DNA from: Allacma fusca
Taxonomy: Eukaryota; Arthropoda; Collembola; Symphypleona; Sminthuridae
Reading direction: 5' to 3'
DNA length: 64,000 nucleotides
NCBI GenBank assembly: GCA_947179485.1
Contig: OX359250.1
Coordinates: 5,043,661 to 5,107,660 of the forward strand
Every line of letters starts with the position of its first letter. Position 1 is the stretch's first letter. This document shows, piece after piece, positions 10,773 to 21,600 of this stretch. Below the pieces are notes generated by a model that had not been told where the DNA came from, searched no databases, and saw only the letters and a list, made by a program, of their open reading frames with translations. A program made the position numbers and the translations under genes.

Positions 10773-13700
10773 CAGTGCCTGTCATGGGAACGGGTCACAC
10801 CCGGGTGTTTGGGTGCAGGAACGGGAACGGGTATCATATGGGTGCAAAATGTTTTCTCCCAAAAGTGTGGGTACGGGTTTGGGAACCAACCTTTCCAGTT
10901 ATAGTATGTGGGAACAGGAACGCATATGGGAACGGGTGCAATACAGACTGAATGGGATCTGTACCCAACAGGATCGGGAACGGTATGCTGAAAAACCCGT
11001 TTCTGCTCGTGTACCCGTGTACAGAGGAATCTTGCGAGCATAACGATAATTACATGATTGATTTATATTGGTGTGGTGTGACCGACTGCTTTTGTGTCGT
11101 TATTATAGTTTAGAGGCAAACGCTCTTTGTTTGAAACGATCATCCCACGTCGAATGATGATATGTTTGAATTGTGAATTGTGTGACTTATATGCAAGTGT
11201 TGTGGGTGTGAAGTGACAAAATTATTTACCTAAGTTAAATTAGTTAAGGATTGCATTCAGCTCTGTGCCTAAAATCTCTCGTAGTAAATATTGAAAAAAA
11301 ATGGATCTAGTAGTAGACTTGGAAGAACATTTTAGCAATGATACTGCTGCGGTTAATAACGAAGCTATCAAAAAGAAGCGATCAGTTGTGTATCATCATT
11401 TTACAACTGAATCCAATTCTTCAAAAACACTATTGAAGTGCAACTATTGCAGGTAATATAATATGCATGGTTCAGCATTTAAATGATCTCTATGCCTACA
11501 TTAAATAAAATAGTAAATATAATTTCAAAATCAACATTACAACTAAATGCATTTTAATCCAGCACAAGACTCAAAAAGGATCCATCAGGCTCTACTGGAA
11601 ATCTGATGAAGCATACAAAGAGATTCCATAAAAATATTAATATTGGAGGATCCGATCCCGAACCTGAGGGTCCCTTGAAAAAATATTTCAAGGCTGCACA
11701 CGTAAAGCTCCGAGATTGTAAATTGTCTGAAAAGTATTGCACCATATAAATTAGTGCTGAAATGTCTCTATTATGTTACAGGGTTTCAACGAAGTTGAAT
11801 TTGAAAATCGACTCCTCGATTTCATTGTAATGGACAATCTGCCATACGCAGTAGGAAATTCGAGCTTTTTCAAAACGTTTGCATTGTACGGCAGAGATAC
11901 GGCAAAAGCCATCATTCCCAGTTCATCAACAATAAAACGAAAATTAAGCTCTAGGTATGAAGTACAAAAGCAAGAGCTCAAAACAATATTGAAGGTAATT
12001 TATTATGATAATTGTGTCGTTATAGTTATTACTTTCGTTATTCCAGAAGATTTTAAAATAATTTGTTTATTCGTATTTACTGATTGATATTCAAGGAAGC
12101 CCCTGGAAAACTTTCCCTGATCGTTGATTGCTGGACATCAAAAAATTATATTTCATTTCATGGAATAATAGTTTGTTGGATTTCTTTGGAATGGGAGTAC
12201 AAGGAAGTACTTCTCGATTTGGACTTTCTACACGGTCGACATTCTGGCAAAAACTTAGCCAATTCGTTAGTTAAAGTTTTGGAAGACTACGACATTTTGG
12301 ATAAAATATTGGCAATTACTACGGACAACGCCTCTAACTGTGACACAATGCTTATTGAATTCCAAAAGGTGTTAAAAGCGAAGGTAGACCGTGAACCATT
12401 TTAATTTATATATCTTCATTGATTTTATTTAGAGTAAACATCATTTCAAGTAATCAACTAAATGGCTTAACTTATAGGACTTAACATTCCTTCCAAATAA
12501 AAGCCGCGTACGATGTTTGGCTCATGTTGTAAATTTAGCCTGCCAGGATGCGTTATTGATTTTGAAACAAATCTGTCCAGTTGATGTGAGTACCGAAGAA
12601 TCTACAGAAGCAAATGAGCAAGATTCTGATTTTGCTGAGATTACTTTCGATGCATACGAAGAGGGGATGTGAGTTTAATGGATACTAGTGAACTTTCCGA
12701 CAGCGAGATCGATACTGACACGGAGGAAGCCTTACAGCCAAAAATGTCCCTATACCAGAGAGTATGTTGTTGAATTTGCCATTCTGATTATTGAATTAGT
12801 AAAATTAGTCCCAATTTACTTAGTAAATAATATTTGTATAGATTCGTGCATGTATTCAGAAAATACGATTGTCAACAAGGCTACGTCAGGATTTTGAAAA
12901 CGCATGCATGCTACACAAAATAAAGCCCAAAATGTTGCTTCGAGATAACCAGACGCGCTGGAATTCGACATTAAAAATGTTGGAACGTTTGAGTGAGCTT
13001 AGAAAGGTTTTGAAACAGAACCTGAAGAAATGTTTTTAAACCTTGATTATTTACGGTAAATCCTGTTTGTCACTAAGTTTTGAAATTTTAGCCGTTCGAA
13101 TTGCTTAGAAGAAACGAAACATCATTGAATAAATTCAGCGTTTCCGATGCAGAATGGGAATTCATTGACGAAATGATCAAGTTCTTAAAGGTAGCCATTA
13201 TTAATTGCCGCGGAATTTTTTTTGCGGGTTTTTTCATGACAAAGACATTCTTCAAGACATTTAAATTAGCAGCAGAGTTTTTGTCTAGCTGATTTGGTGT
13301 TTTATTTCAGCCATTTGAACACGTTACACTCTTGCTGTCCAAATCGACGAGCCCAACAATGTCTCTTTCAGCAGCCGTTTATATAGAATTATTTAATCAT
13401 TTGGAATCTTTCACGGTAACAATTACAGGTGTTGTTTCTGTCTCGTTTGGAAATATTTTATTCTATAATCAATGCTTACAATTTGTATTCCAATTTATGA
13501 TAGCCACAAAAACATTGCTCTGGTATCGTCAAAGCTGCAGCTTCTGCGTGCTCTAAACTCAACAAATATTACCCTCAAACCGATTCTGCTGTCTACGTTA
13601 TTGGATTAGGTAATAGTTTATGCTAAGTTTCAAATTCATTTGCCTGGAACCAATTGACAGGACCATGAACATAAATATATTTTTATACATTTAAATGGTT

Positions 13701-14753
13701 TTGCAGTCCTCGATTTCCGCTGTAAATTTGACTGGTACAGAACTGTGGGAATTTCGGAGGACATTGTTAAGGCAAACAAAAAGTACGTTTATAAAACATA
13801 TGATCTACAATTTAAACTTTTAATTATTATCATCGGCTCACGATGCTCCGTACTTTGAGATCGTGTTTTAATTTCTGTTTTAGGGAGGTTATTTCTAAAT
13901 GGAAAACGTTCTACAAGGTTGCCGCATCTCCTTCTGACCAAGAAGCAGAAACTTCGGGGTTTGACTTAGTAGCAAACCAAATGCAAAAGTCAAATGTGGA
14001 CAAGTTTGACGAACTTCGAACCTACCTATCCTTTCCTGTTGTGGATCCGTCGAAATGTACTCATGTACTTACCTGGTGGAAGGTACTAAGAATTGAAAAA
14101 ATAATATCAAAAGGTTGAGGATTGGAATGAGCGTACATTACATGTACATTATATTTACATTTTACAGGAAAACGAAAAATTATTCCCCGCAGTATCCGCC
14201 ATGGCAAGAGATTACTTGGCAGTAAGTGCCACTGGAGTGTCAATTGAGAGGACATTTGCATTTGGATCTGTTTTATTGAAGCCGAAAACTTTGTCGTTAT
14301 CAGCGGATTCAATTCGCAAAAGATTTTTTTAAAAGCATGGGGCAAATACAAACTCGAGGGCTTTGAAACAAATAGAATGAAGGCAATTGCCAAGACAATG
14401 TACGGATGCAAATAATATTATTTTTTTGTGTAGCCATTGTTAGCAACAATTAAAACAAATAAATAACCTGAGCCTCTTTTAACCTTCATTATATGAAATT
14501 CCGTTTCGGGTACGGGAACGGGTTCCAGGGTTTTGGGTACGGGTTTGGGTGCACCCAAAACTAATTTTTGGGAACAGGAACGGGAACGGGTTTGGGTGCA
14601 ATAATTTTAAAAATTTCGGGTCTGGGTGCGGCACTTTTGTTCACAAGATTTCGGGTGCAATTTGGGAATTGGGTTCTGCCTTGTACCCAAACCCGAACTG
14701 TGGGAACGGGAATGGGAACGGGTACAACTTTTCTGTTCCCATGACAGGCACTG
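10773..14753 (+). mobile_element. Nearly intact autonomous hAT transposon (3,981 bp)
   Basis: The element begins CAGTGCCTGTCATGGGAAC and ends with the exact reverse complement, a 19-bp perfect terminal inverted repeat, flanked by the perfect duplication TAAAGAAC. Both subterminal zones (10,785-11,000 and 14,505-14,735) are packed with GGGAACGGG, GGGTTTGGGTGC and GGGTACGGG words, mostly in the same orientation at both ends; such words are candidate transposase-binding sites by analogy with other hAT elements. The transposase gene fills the middle on the plus strand. Identical ends and duplications argue for a recent insertion. Confidence 0.95.
11301..14415 (+). CDS. hAT transposase, BED finger and hATC domain, 12 exons
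   Basis: Exons, chosen by GT-AG sites and continuous phase, are 11301-11452, 11563-11701, 11782-11994, 12096-12383, 12478-12761, 12842-13006, 13092-13190, 13311-13415, 13504-13609, 13707-13782, 13884-14082 and 14168-14415, coding about 691 residues. Exons 1-2 form a BED zinc finger: CNYC, then HTKRFH split across the first intron. Exon 4 carries VDCWTSKN and, further on, ITTDNASN, matching the two catalytic Asp regions of hAT transposases. Exon 5 has RVRCLAHVVNLAC, exon 6 TRWNST, and exon 12 the dimerisation domain with a SIERTFAFG block. Introns are 80-120 bp. Two single-base gaps break the frame, in a G run near 12,666 and a T run near 14,330; both lie in homopolymers and may be base-calling errors. 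Exon 4 could instead end at the earlier AAG^GTGTTA donor at about 12,368. Confidence 0.88.
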
Positions 14754-14761
14754 TAAAGAAC
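14754..14761. repeat. Target-site duplication TAAAGAAC (right)
   Basis: Exact copy of the left duplication at 10,765-10,772, directly after the right terminal repeat. Confidence 0.97.
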
Positions 14762-14890
14762 ACAGTACAGAACAAATTCCCGATGAAAATGAAGCGTAGG
14801 ATACATGGGCCTGAGAAATGGAACTGTTTTAATCACTTTATATATCCAGCACACCAAATAATTTTCCAAGTTATATCACTTTATTAATGG

Positions 14891-14898
14891 TCTAAATA
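14891..14898. repeat. Target-site duplication TCTAAATA (left)
   Basis: Repeated exactly at 16,435-16,442 across the next hAT-like element. Confidence 0.9.
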
Positions 14899-16434
14899 CA
14901 GAGATGCGCCCGTTACGTTAATTTTACCTAACAATAACGGAATAACGCCGTTTTTTAACGTAACGGCCTATATTTGGAGCAGGCAATAACGTTACGGTAA
15001 CGGAACTAGGATGTGCTAAACATTTATCGGAATAACTATAGCGTTCCAGCGTGTGTAAACAGAAAACGATATTGTAACGTAACGCAACGCTATCAAATGA
15101 ATATACTTATGCATGTACATATTTATTTTTGCATTACGCATTGACATCTATTATTGGCTTTGCTTGGAGTAACTGTGCATGCAAATAAACGTGGGATATA
15201 CATATTAAAACTTTAGTTGGATGTGGACACCAGAGCTTCTGTTGGGGACAAAATTCCTGTCCCGTCCCCGTCCCGTCCCGTCCCGATATTTTTTCAAAAC
15301 CTTTGTCCCCAGTCCCGTCCCGACAATCGGGACACGGTGACAAAATCCATGTCCCCGTCCCGTCCCCAAAAACTTCAAAAATTGTTGTCCCCTGTCCCGT
15401 CCCGAAAGTCGGGACATGGGGACAAAAACCGTGTCCCCGTTCCGTCCCCAAAAGTTTTAAAAAACGTTGTCCCCGGTCCGGTTCATGGGGAACAAAATTC
15501 TTGTTCCGTCCCGAAAATTACTAAAAACAGTTGTAGACATTCTTTTACCAAAAATCGGAACATGAGGAAAACTTCGTTCAAGAAATACTTGTCCAAAAAC
15601 ATAAAAAACACAATTTTTGTTGTCCCCGTCCCATCCCAAATACAATGGGGACAATTTGTTTTGTCCCCGTCCCGTCCCGAATACAATGGGGACAATTTTG
15701 TTTGTCCCCGTCCCGTCCCGATTATAATGGGGACAATTTTTTTTGTCCCCGTCCCGTCCCGAATACGACATGGGGACAATTATTTTGTCCCCGGGGACGT
15801 CCCGTCCCGGTCCATCCAGTGTCCCGTCGGGACGTCGTCATCCCTGAGCATCATTATGTACGTTATTGAAAACATGGTAAATTTCAATAAGTTTTTGACC
15901 CTTTATTTTGCTCAACCCACACGCTTTTGCTTAAAAAACGATGTGTGATCGGCTTACGAATTAAGTTTTGGTTCTAACATGGAGTTAGTAGATAAGAACT
16001 AACCCTGGAGATACTGCTGCTATATAGTAAAAGGAGAAAAATGAATTTGAAAAAAGGACAAATGTTCAGATTACCACACCGGGTAGTCGGGATGCGGATC
16101 ACATTGCAGGTGAATCAAGAACTACACAGTAACTGTAAATTGCCTTTTCGCTATATTTTCTGCATACCAGGTACGTCTGGCAACACTAGTTGTTTGACAT
16201 AAGTTTATAACGAGCGGACAATAATAGTAACGATAACGGAAAGTAACGGCTATTTTATATTTTTTAATGGTAACGAAAATTAACCCTAGAGTATTACCGT
16301 TGTCTTGTAGTAACGGAACGGTAACGCTGAATTTTTCAAACAATATTTAGTGATGTAATGATAATTAACGACAATTTTAAAGCCTATCGTAATAGTGTAA
16401 CGTGACGCAGCGAAACTGTGGATGCGAATCTCTG
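14899..16434. mobile_element. Non-autonomous hAT-like element with TAACGG subterminal words
   Basis: The left end CAGAGATGCGC and the reverse-complemented right end CAGAGATTCGC agree at 10 of 11 bases, and the element is bounded by perfect 8-bp duplications TCTAAATA. TAACGG/AACGTAACG words crowd both ends (14,910-15,100 and 16,200-16,420). No transposase frame remains. The middle is occupied by a GTCCC/GGGAC array (15,238-15,843) unlike the rest, which looks like a second element nested inside. Confidence 0.85.
15238..15848. repeat. GTCCCCGTCCCGTCCCG array, probable nested element
   Basis: About ten near-palindromic units contain TTGTCCCCGTCCCG and then TGGGGACAA, each able to form a hairpin. 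The right edge, GTCCCGTCGGGACGTCGTCATCCCTG near 15,820-15,848 (split words), reads in reverse as CAGGGATGACGACG, a typical hAT terminal start. No matching left terminus or target duplication was found, so the left end is probably lost. The 243-codon frame through the array is low-complexity Pro/Ser and not a gene. Confidence 0.7.
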
Positions 16435-16442
16435 TCTAAATA
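16435..16442. repeat. Target-site duplication TCTAAATA (right)
   Basis: Exact copy of 14,891-14,898, directly after the element's right end. Confidence 0.9.
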
Positions 16443-16639
16443 TAACGAAACCCAAACTACTCAAGTATAAACAGAAAATTTATGAGGTACTTTACGGAGA
16501 TTTTCAAAGACATGTACTTGCAACAGCCATAAAATTAGGCTCTATGAAATTCCATGTTTATTGGTTGGATCCTGAATTCTTATTTGAACTACCGGATGTG
16601 AACATAGATATACGACTCTAATGAAACATCATTTGCTTA

Positions 16640-17330
16640 GTACATTCTATAAATTACATTGTTTTCTGTTTGCATGATTATGCAGCCTATTTCGTACAAC
16701 GAACTTCCGTCAGTGTGTATTCCTATTTCAGCTTCTGGGTTGTAGTGGGCGAGGACTGGTGAGGTAGTTAATTTTTCTTTCATTATTTTGAAGGATGTAG
16801 AGCATTCTTCACTCCAGATAAAAGGTTTGTTTTTCTGAAGTAGTTGAGTTAAAGGAAAAGTGATTGTGGCAAAATTTTGAATGAATTTTCGGTAGTATGA
16901 GCAGAGTTATATGAATGAACGGACATCCTTTTGTTTTTGTGGTGTTGGAAAATTTTGAACTGCTTGTATCTTTTCGGGGTTGGGTTGTATTCCATCTTTT
17001 GATATGACGTGGCCAAGATATTTTACTTCCTGCATTCCGAATTGACACTTGCTAGGTTTTAATGTTAAATTAGATTTTTGTAAGGCTTGTAGTACTGCTT
17101 CTTAACGGTGATTGTGTTCTGTGAAGGATTTTGCAAAAATTAAGATGTCGACAAGGAAGACTAAGCAGATGCTCCATTTTAATATCCCGAGTACTCTGTC
17201 GATAAGACGTTGCCAAGAATATGGACTATCCAAGACATGGACTACTATGTGTAATGTAAAAAAAGCACTGTAAAAATTGATCACAATTACGAAAATGAGA
17301 GGTGCAGTCACGAACTCCGGCGCCTTGTAA
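16640..17330 (-). pseudogene. Ty3/Gypsy reverse transcriptase-RNase H fragment
   Basis: Read on the minus strand from 17,330 downward: QRLIDRVLGILKW, then CLVFLVDILIFAKSFTEHN. In this family the second block is the catalytic palm CLVYLDDIL, so the YxDD aspartate pair is damaged (FLVD). After frameshifts come QEVKYLGHVISK-like and GIQPNPEKI-like blocks, a YYRKFIQNFA-like block, and an RNase H start with HTDGSS. The order is that of a Gypsy pol gene. Stops, shifts and the altered active site show it is dead. Confidence 0.8.
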
Positions 17331-17339
17331 AAACACTAA

Positions 17340-17780
17340 AATGTGTACTTTAAGGTTAGCGATAGTGTAGGGTGGCTCACTTGAGTAGCAAAAAGGTAAG
17401 TCAAGCTATGTCGAGAGAGAAAACTGGAATGACCACCCTTAACTTATTCAACTGAATAGATTGTAATAGTAGTAGATAGTAGAAGTTAGTACGCATCGTA
17501 TTCAACATTCGTTAATCTTTTGCAATAATTCAATAATACATTATTTCTAAAACTAATATAATTGTTTGACTTAATCCTAAAAGTTGTAGTCAATTTCGTA
17601 ATATAATAACAATATATATATAACTCAACCAAAATAATAACAGGGCCTGGAACAGCTTTCACTTCACATGACTTTACATCGTTTTGTAACTATTTTAAAA
17701 TTGAATTAATTACTACTCCGCCAAACTGTCACGGAGCTAATGGTTTCGCAGAAAAGAATAATTGCACACAAAAAAGAACT
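17340..17780. other. AT-rich spacer between the two Gypsy pol fragments
   Basis: No coding frame. It contains GTAGGGTGGCTC and TA-rich sequence that may be long-terminal-repeat debris, but no TG..CA ends or paired copy could be fixed. Confidence 0.3.
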
Positions 17781-18347
17781 ATGGCCAAATTTTATTAAAA
17801 GACCACAAAGAATGGGACATACAACTTCCCTTGGCTGATTATGCTCATAATTTTACTTGCCATTTAATTATCAAATTCTCCCCATATTTCTTAGTATATG
17901 GCCGTGAACCATTTCTGTGATAAAATTATCCCCCACTAAAAGAATTTTCAGAAGCTTTAACCCAATCTACAACAAAAAATGTGTAACATTTTCAAGAGAT
18001 ATTGCAAAACAAATAACTGAAAAATGTAGAACAAAAGAAAAAACAAATACGATGCATTACACCCTATCATACCTTTTCGTGTTAAAAACCTTGTACTCAT
18101 TGTGGAGTTTACCAGAAAATCTGGTTTTGTACAAACATTTATGCCACGTTGGAATGGCTCATTTGAAATAATTAAACAAATCAATCCTCGTAGTTTCAAA
18201 TTAATTGACAGAAGACCAGGGAAAATGAATAAAATCATCTCCATGAACACCCAACACTTGAAACATTATCCACCTTCCACAACAGACACTGATATTGAAT
18301 TCCAAATAATTGATAACTTACTATCTTTTATCACCTACAGATCATAA
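17780..18347 (+). pseudogene. Ty3/Gypsy integrase C-terminal fragment
   Basis: YGQILLKDHKEWD, LADYAHNFT and SPYFLVYGREPF at 17,785-17,917 match the end of the retroviral-type integrase core of Gypsy pol (W..L..A..AYN..H..TG.SP..L.YGREP). After stops and shifts, FMPRWNGSFEIIKQ and NPRSFKLIDRRPGK at 18,140-18,225 match the GPY/F region (here GSFEI) after the core. The frame ends TAA at 18,345-18,347. It faces opposite to the reverse-transcriptase fragment at 16,640-17,330, so the two come from different copies or from an inversion. Confidence 0.78.
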
Positions 18348-18724
18348 TGGAGTTCACGGAAATCGATCCCTCAGAGGATGATTTACTAATCGTTCAAGCA
18401 AATCCCGATCTACCTCTTCCTCAATACACTTACCTAGCTTCGGCAAAACCATTAGCTCTCACCAACTCCGTTAACGATTTCGTTTTCAAGTATCCATTCC
18501 CACCAACTCCAAGAAAAATCCATACTACTCCATCACCTCCATGTCTCACGGTCTCATGTTTCCCAGAGTTAGTACTCGAAATGCAAAGGAATCTACCCAC
18601 ATATCTTTCACCAACACCTGGTAAATCTCTCCAAGGAACTAATCTCATTGAACAAAATTCCGACAATGCCCGAAAATTTCCCGAAATCTTTGGAGACACC
18701 AACACCTCCGATCATCGTGTCTAA
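18347..18724 (+). CDS. Open frame overlapping the integrase stop (retroelement third frame?)
   Basis: A 125-codon frame starts with ATG overlapping the integrase stop as TAATG, the arrangement expected for a downstream retroelement frame. It is Pro/Ser/Thr-rich with PLPQYTYLASAKPLAL and several PTP segments. I do not recognise it. A stop at 18,722 ends it and no further coding sequence follows, so if this is an env-like or accessory frame it is truncated. Confidence 0.4.
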   Translation: MEFTEIDPSEDDLLIVQANPDLPLPQYTYLASAKPLALTNSVNDFVFKYPFPPTPRKIHTTPSPPCLTVSCFPELVLEMQRNLPTYLSPTPGKSLQGTNLIEQNSDNARKFPEIFGDTNTSDHRV

Positions 18725-18859
18725 ATCTGCACAACTATTGATCACGGCATATGGCACAACAGAATCTGGTATCCTCATTTCATCGAGAAGTTACCCAAAA
18801 GCCTGATCAAAACAACAAAAACATCAGTATCTGTTCTTCCAAACAGTGTCAGAACTAAA

Positions 18860-19600
18860 CGTCGATTTAAGTGCATGGACTGAGCGGGACTGATGCGCGT
18901 ACAATATTAGGCAATTTTTAAATTTTCGCGCCATATATTAAAGCCCAAGGATGAAAGTGAGCGCCATTTTGTATCCTTGGGGACTGACTGGGAGTGTTAC
19001 AAATAACACTTGAATTTTGGTAACTGCTGGGACTTACTATAAAGCTACCCTACACAGATATGGACTGGTGATGCCGGACAAATTAGGAACTCGTTTAAGT
19101 TTTTTCTTTTGATTTATTTTATTGTGCGCAAAACAAAGTGCAGTAGATGCAGAATTACCAGTGACACACAACTTAAATTAATTCATTCCAGGGGCCTCGT
19201 TTTCAGACACACTTTATTATTATATACTAACAGAAAGAGTAACTCTAGAGTGCCGACCTAACAGTAACGCACCAGCCATTCATTCATACCATTCATTCAT
19301 ACCAAGAACAATAGAATGACCAACTATGACATTCCTAAGCCGAGTCATTTCGGGAGTAGCGGAGTAACTCTTCTCGACTACTCTCCCCATGTATAATATT
19401 ACATACACTTACAACTTTGAAACATACAATTTCCAACAGGGAGTTTGACCACAGAGTCTCATTGGGACTGAGACTGAGTTGGACTCACACTGTAGATAGC
19501 ATAGGAGTGAGTGGAGTGAGTGTATCACAGCGCTTCTGGGACTGATCGGGAGTGGGACTGACGAACTGGGAGTTTGACTAACATTGCTCTTAAACCTGTT
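18860..19600. repeat. GGGACTGA-word repeat region
   Basis: GGGACTGA, GGAGTGGGACTGA and GGGAGTTTGAC words recur at 18,878-19,080 and 19,440-19,590, the two-ended pattern of hAT subterminal repeats. Between them is a short CATTCATTCATAC tandem at about 19,275-19,300 and a GAGTAG...CTACTC inverted pair at 19,351-19,383. The first part may also include Gypsy long-terminal-repeat remnants (TGTTACAAATAACA near 18,997). Boundaries unresolved. Confidence 0.4.
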
Positions 19601-19837
19601 TCTTTTAGTTTAGAAGCTATAAGTGAGCGAATGCTGTGGTGTCTAGCTAGCGATTTTTGAATTTCGTCATGTGGATTTGTCAAAATGCTGACTTAGGTAT
19701 GTACATTACATGGTCGTCGTAAAAAGTTTGTACAATCAAGTCTTGGTCACTATCAATGTAAACAGAAGGCATTAGTTTGGGTAGCGTAACTATAGTGCGT
19801 GCTGTGGTCGCCACTGTGTTGTCGTCATGTCACTAAG

Positions 19838-19975
19838 GTATGTCGATTTGAACATGCCCCGGATTTGGTGTCAACCTGTGCGCCCAAAATGCCGTGTCAT
19901 TTTGACCATTTTCGTTTCAGGGCAAGAACGGCACAGTATTTAGGCATAGGCAAGGGCATTTTCATTTGAGGGTAA
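19838..19975. repeat. GGGCATTTT-word repeat, second copy
   Basis: Shares GCAAGGGCATTTTCA and TGCCC/GGGCA words with 680-800. Dispersed repeat, ends not resolved. Confidence 0.45.
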
Positions 19976-20009
19976 ATCGTGGATAAAATAGAACAATTTA
20001 TAGATTTTG

Positions 20010-20800
20010 GCAATCCTGTTCCTGTACCACATACATGGGCATTAAGTCAACCCTCGCCCTCCCCTCACGAGGCAGTCAAAATATGCGGTCATGCCCTCCC
20101 TCACAAACTCTCGCGCGACATCTACCAGATGGCCCTCACACTCTCTCTCGTGAGCACCAATTTATAAAACACAGCCCTCTCCCTCGTTAACGTTAGTGCC
20201 ACTCCCGACGTGAATTGTTATTTAATGTCATTAAAATAATTGATTTGTAACGGGTTTCCATATTAAGCATTTAAAATAAATATAATACAAAACAATATTA
20301 GTTGGTGAAACAATTAAAAGTGAATTCCAAAAAAATTATCAATGTGTCTTGTAGACAACCAGGTTGATTTACGCCACTAATTTTGGTTTAGTGTAAAATT
20401 TTGACTTACTTATACAAATGTAGAAAGAAGGAAATGGGGTAAATTTGGGATGTCAAGAAATGGATCACCATGCTGATCCGTTAATTTTTTGCACTTTGGA
20501 AATGACTTTTGACAATATAGGACATAATTTGTGTAGATTTGAGTGGCGTGATGGCGTTATAATGTTGGAATATTTTTGTACTCAACTGTTCCGATTTTTT
20601 CCAAATGAGGGCATCAATAGCACTCCCCATCGTCCTCATTTACAGACATGTCTGCTTTTGCCCCTCAGCCTCATTTTAATGAGTGCATTCATGTTAAGCT
20701 TGTACTCTCCATCATGCCTCTATTTTAGGAGGGATGAGGCAGAGGCAGAGGGCCATCAATGCCTCATCCCTCGTGAGGGTGCCCATCTGTGCTGTACCAT
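20010..20800. mobile_element. Possible hAT-like element with CCCTCAC/GTGAGGG ends
   Basis: CCCTCCCTCAC and CCCTCACACTC words crowd 20,050-20,160. GAGGATGAGGC-like and GTGAGGGTGCCCATCTG words crowd 20,610-20,790 in the opposite orientation. CAGATGG starts near 20,126 and ends, in reverse, near 20,788, but the flanking eight bases do not match. Probably a diverged non-autonomous element. Confidence 0.45.
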
Positions 20801-20814
20801 AATTTGAGGTGAGA

Positions 20815-20895
20815 AAATGATTTAAAACTTCGCTGTCTCATAAGCGCGGTTTATAGGTTGGCGAGTACACACTATCATAAAAGTTAATGGTTTAT
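20815..20895 (+). repeat. ACGCGCTTTATAGGTT-family copy
   Basis: Diverged copy: ATAAGCGCGGTTTATAGGTT then GCGAGTACA and ATCATAAAAGTTA. Same family as 6,935-7,160, 22,575-22,665 and 23,700-23,790. Confidence 0.6.
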
Positions 20896-21380
20896 ATGAA
20901 TTGCACACGTATTTTCCATGGGAGAAGTCGATGGCTGTTTACGCTAGTTGATTTGAAAATTGCTCAATACTTTTGGAGGAAAAGTGTGGCGGTGAAATAC
21001 CTTGGAAGATCTTTTTATTGTTGAGTAATGTTGGTATTAGTTTATGTCGAAACATTAGTTATTGATGGGAGGCATGCGGTATGTTAATTCATATTGGTGG
21101 AATTTTAAAATCATCACTGATCCACGTTGAGGCGTTCAAGATTAGTGGTGTGGGTCCAGGTTGAAGAGTAGAATACTATTCACTGCTTTTAATGACTTTT
21201 ATAACATATTTATGCCACTAAATGAAATGCGCTTAGATGCTCATATTCAACATTACGATTTGTTAAACATCTGTGCATGTTATGGCAATGCTTATAAATA
21301 ATTACATTATTTTAGAAAATATAACTACTACATATATAGAAACTATAGTCAACGTCCTGGACATATGCATATTACTGAAA

Positions 21381-21600
21381 TGATATTTTTCTGTTGAACT
21401 TTGGACCCTTACAGTAATTTTTCCTTCACACATGAAAACTACATTAACAGACTGGGTCTTGTGCGGCGGACGTATGTATATTAATTTGTACTCGAGCCAT
21501 TTTTCCAGGAATTAGGATCGATTCTATTTTTATGCATTTTGAAGTAGCAAACTGCAGACAATTTCGATGTGCAGAAAATTAAGCATAGAATTCAGTTCTA
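21381..21600 (-). repeat. Dispersed repeat, minus copy of a pair with 33,480
   Basis: In reverse complement this stretch contains TAGAATCGATCCTAATTCCT, GGAAAAATGGCTCGAGTA and GTTTTCATGTG. These words occur in the same order and spacing at 33,480-33,715, about 12 kb away in the opposite orientation. The similarity runs for roughly 220 bp with scattered differences. Origin unknown. Confidence 0.75.

Noticed and set aside
14549..14887. 112-codon Gly/Asn-rich frame
   Set aside because: Lies in the GGGAACGGG subterminal repeats of the hAT element and crosses its boundary.
15217..15948. 243-codon open frame, the longest in the window
   Set aside because: Runs through the GTCCCC/GTCCCG array; the protein is Pro/Ser/Arg low complexity, and comparable frames exist in other phases and on the other strand.
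20126..20794. Exact hAT element with CAGATGG ends
   Set aside because: Ends look right, but the flanking eight bases (ACATCTAC and TGCTGTAC) do not match, so exact boundaries are not claimed.
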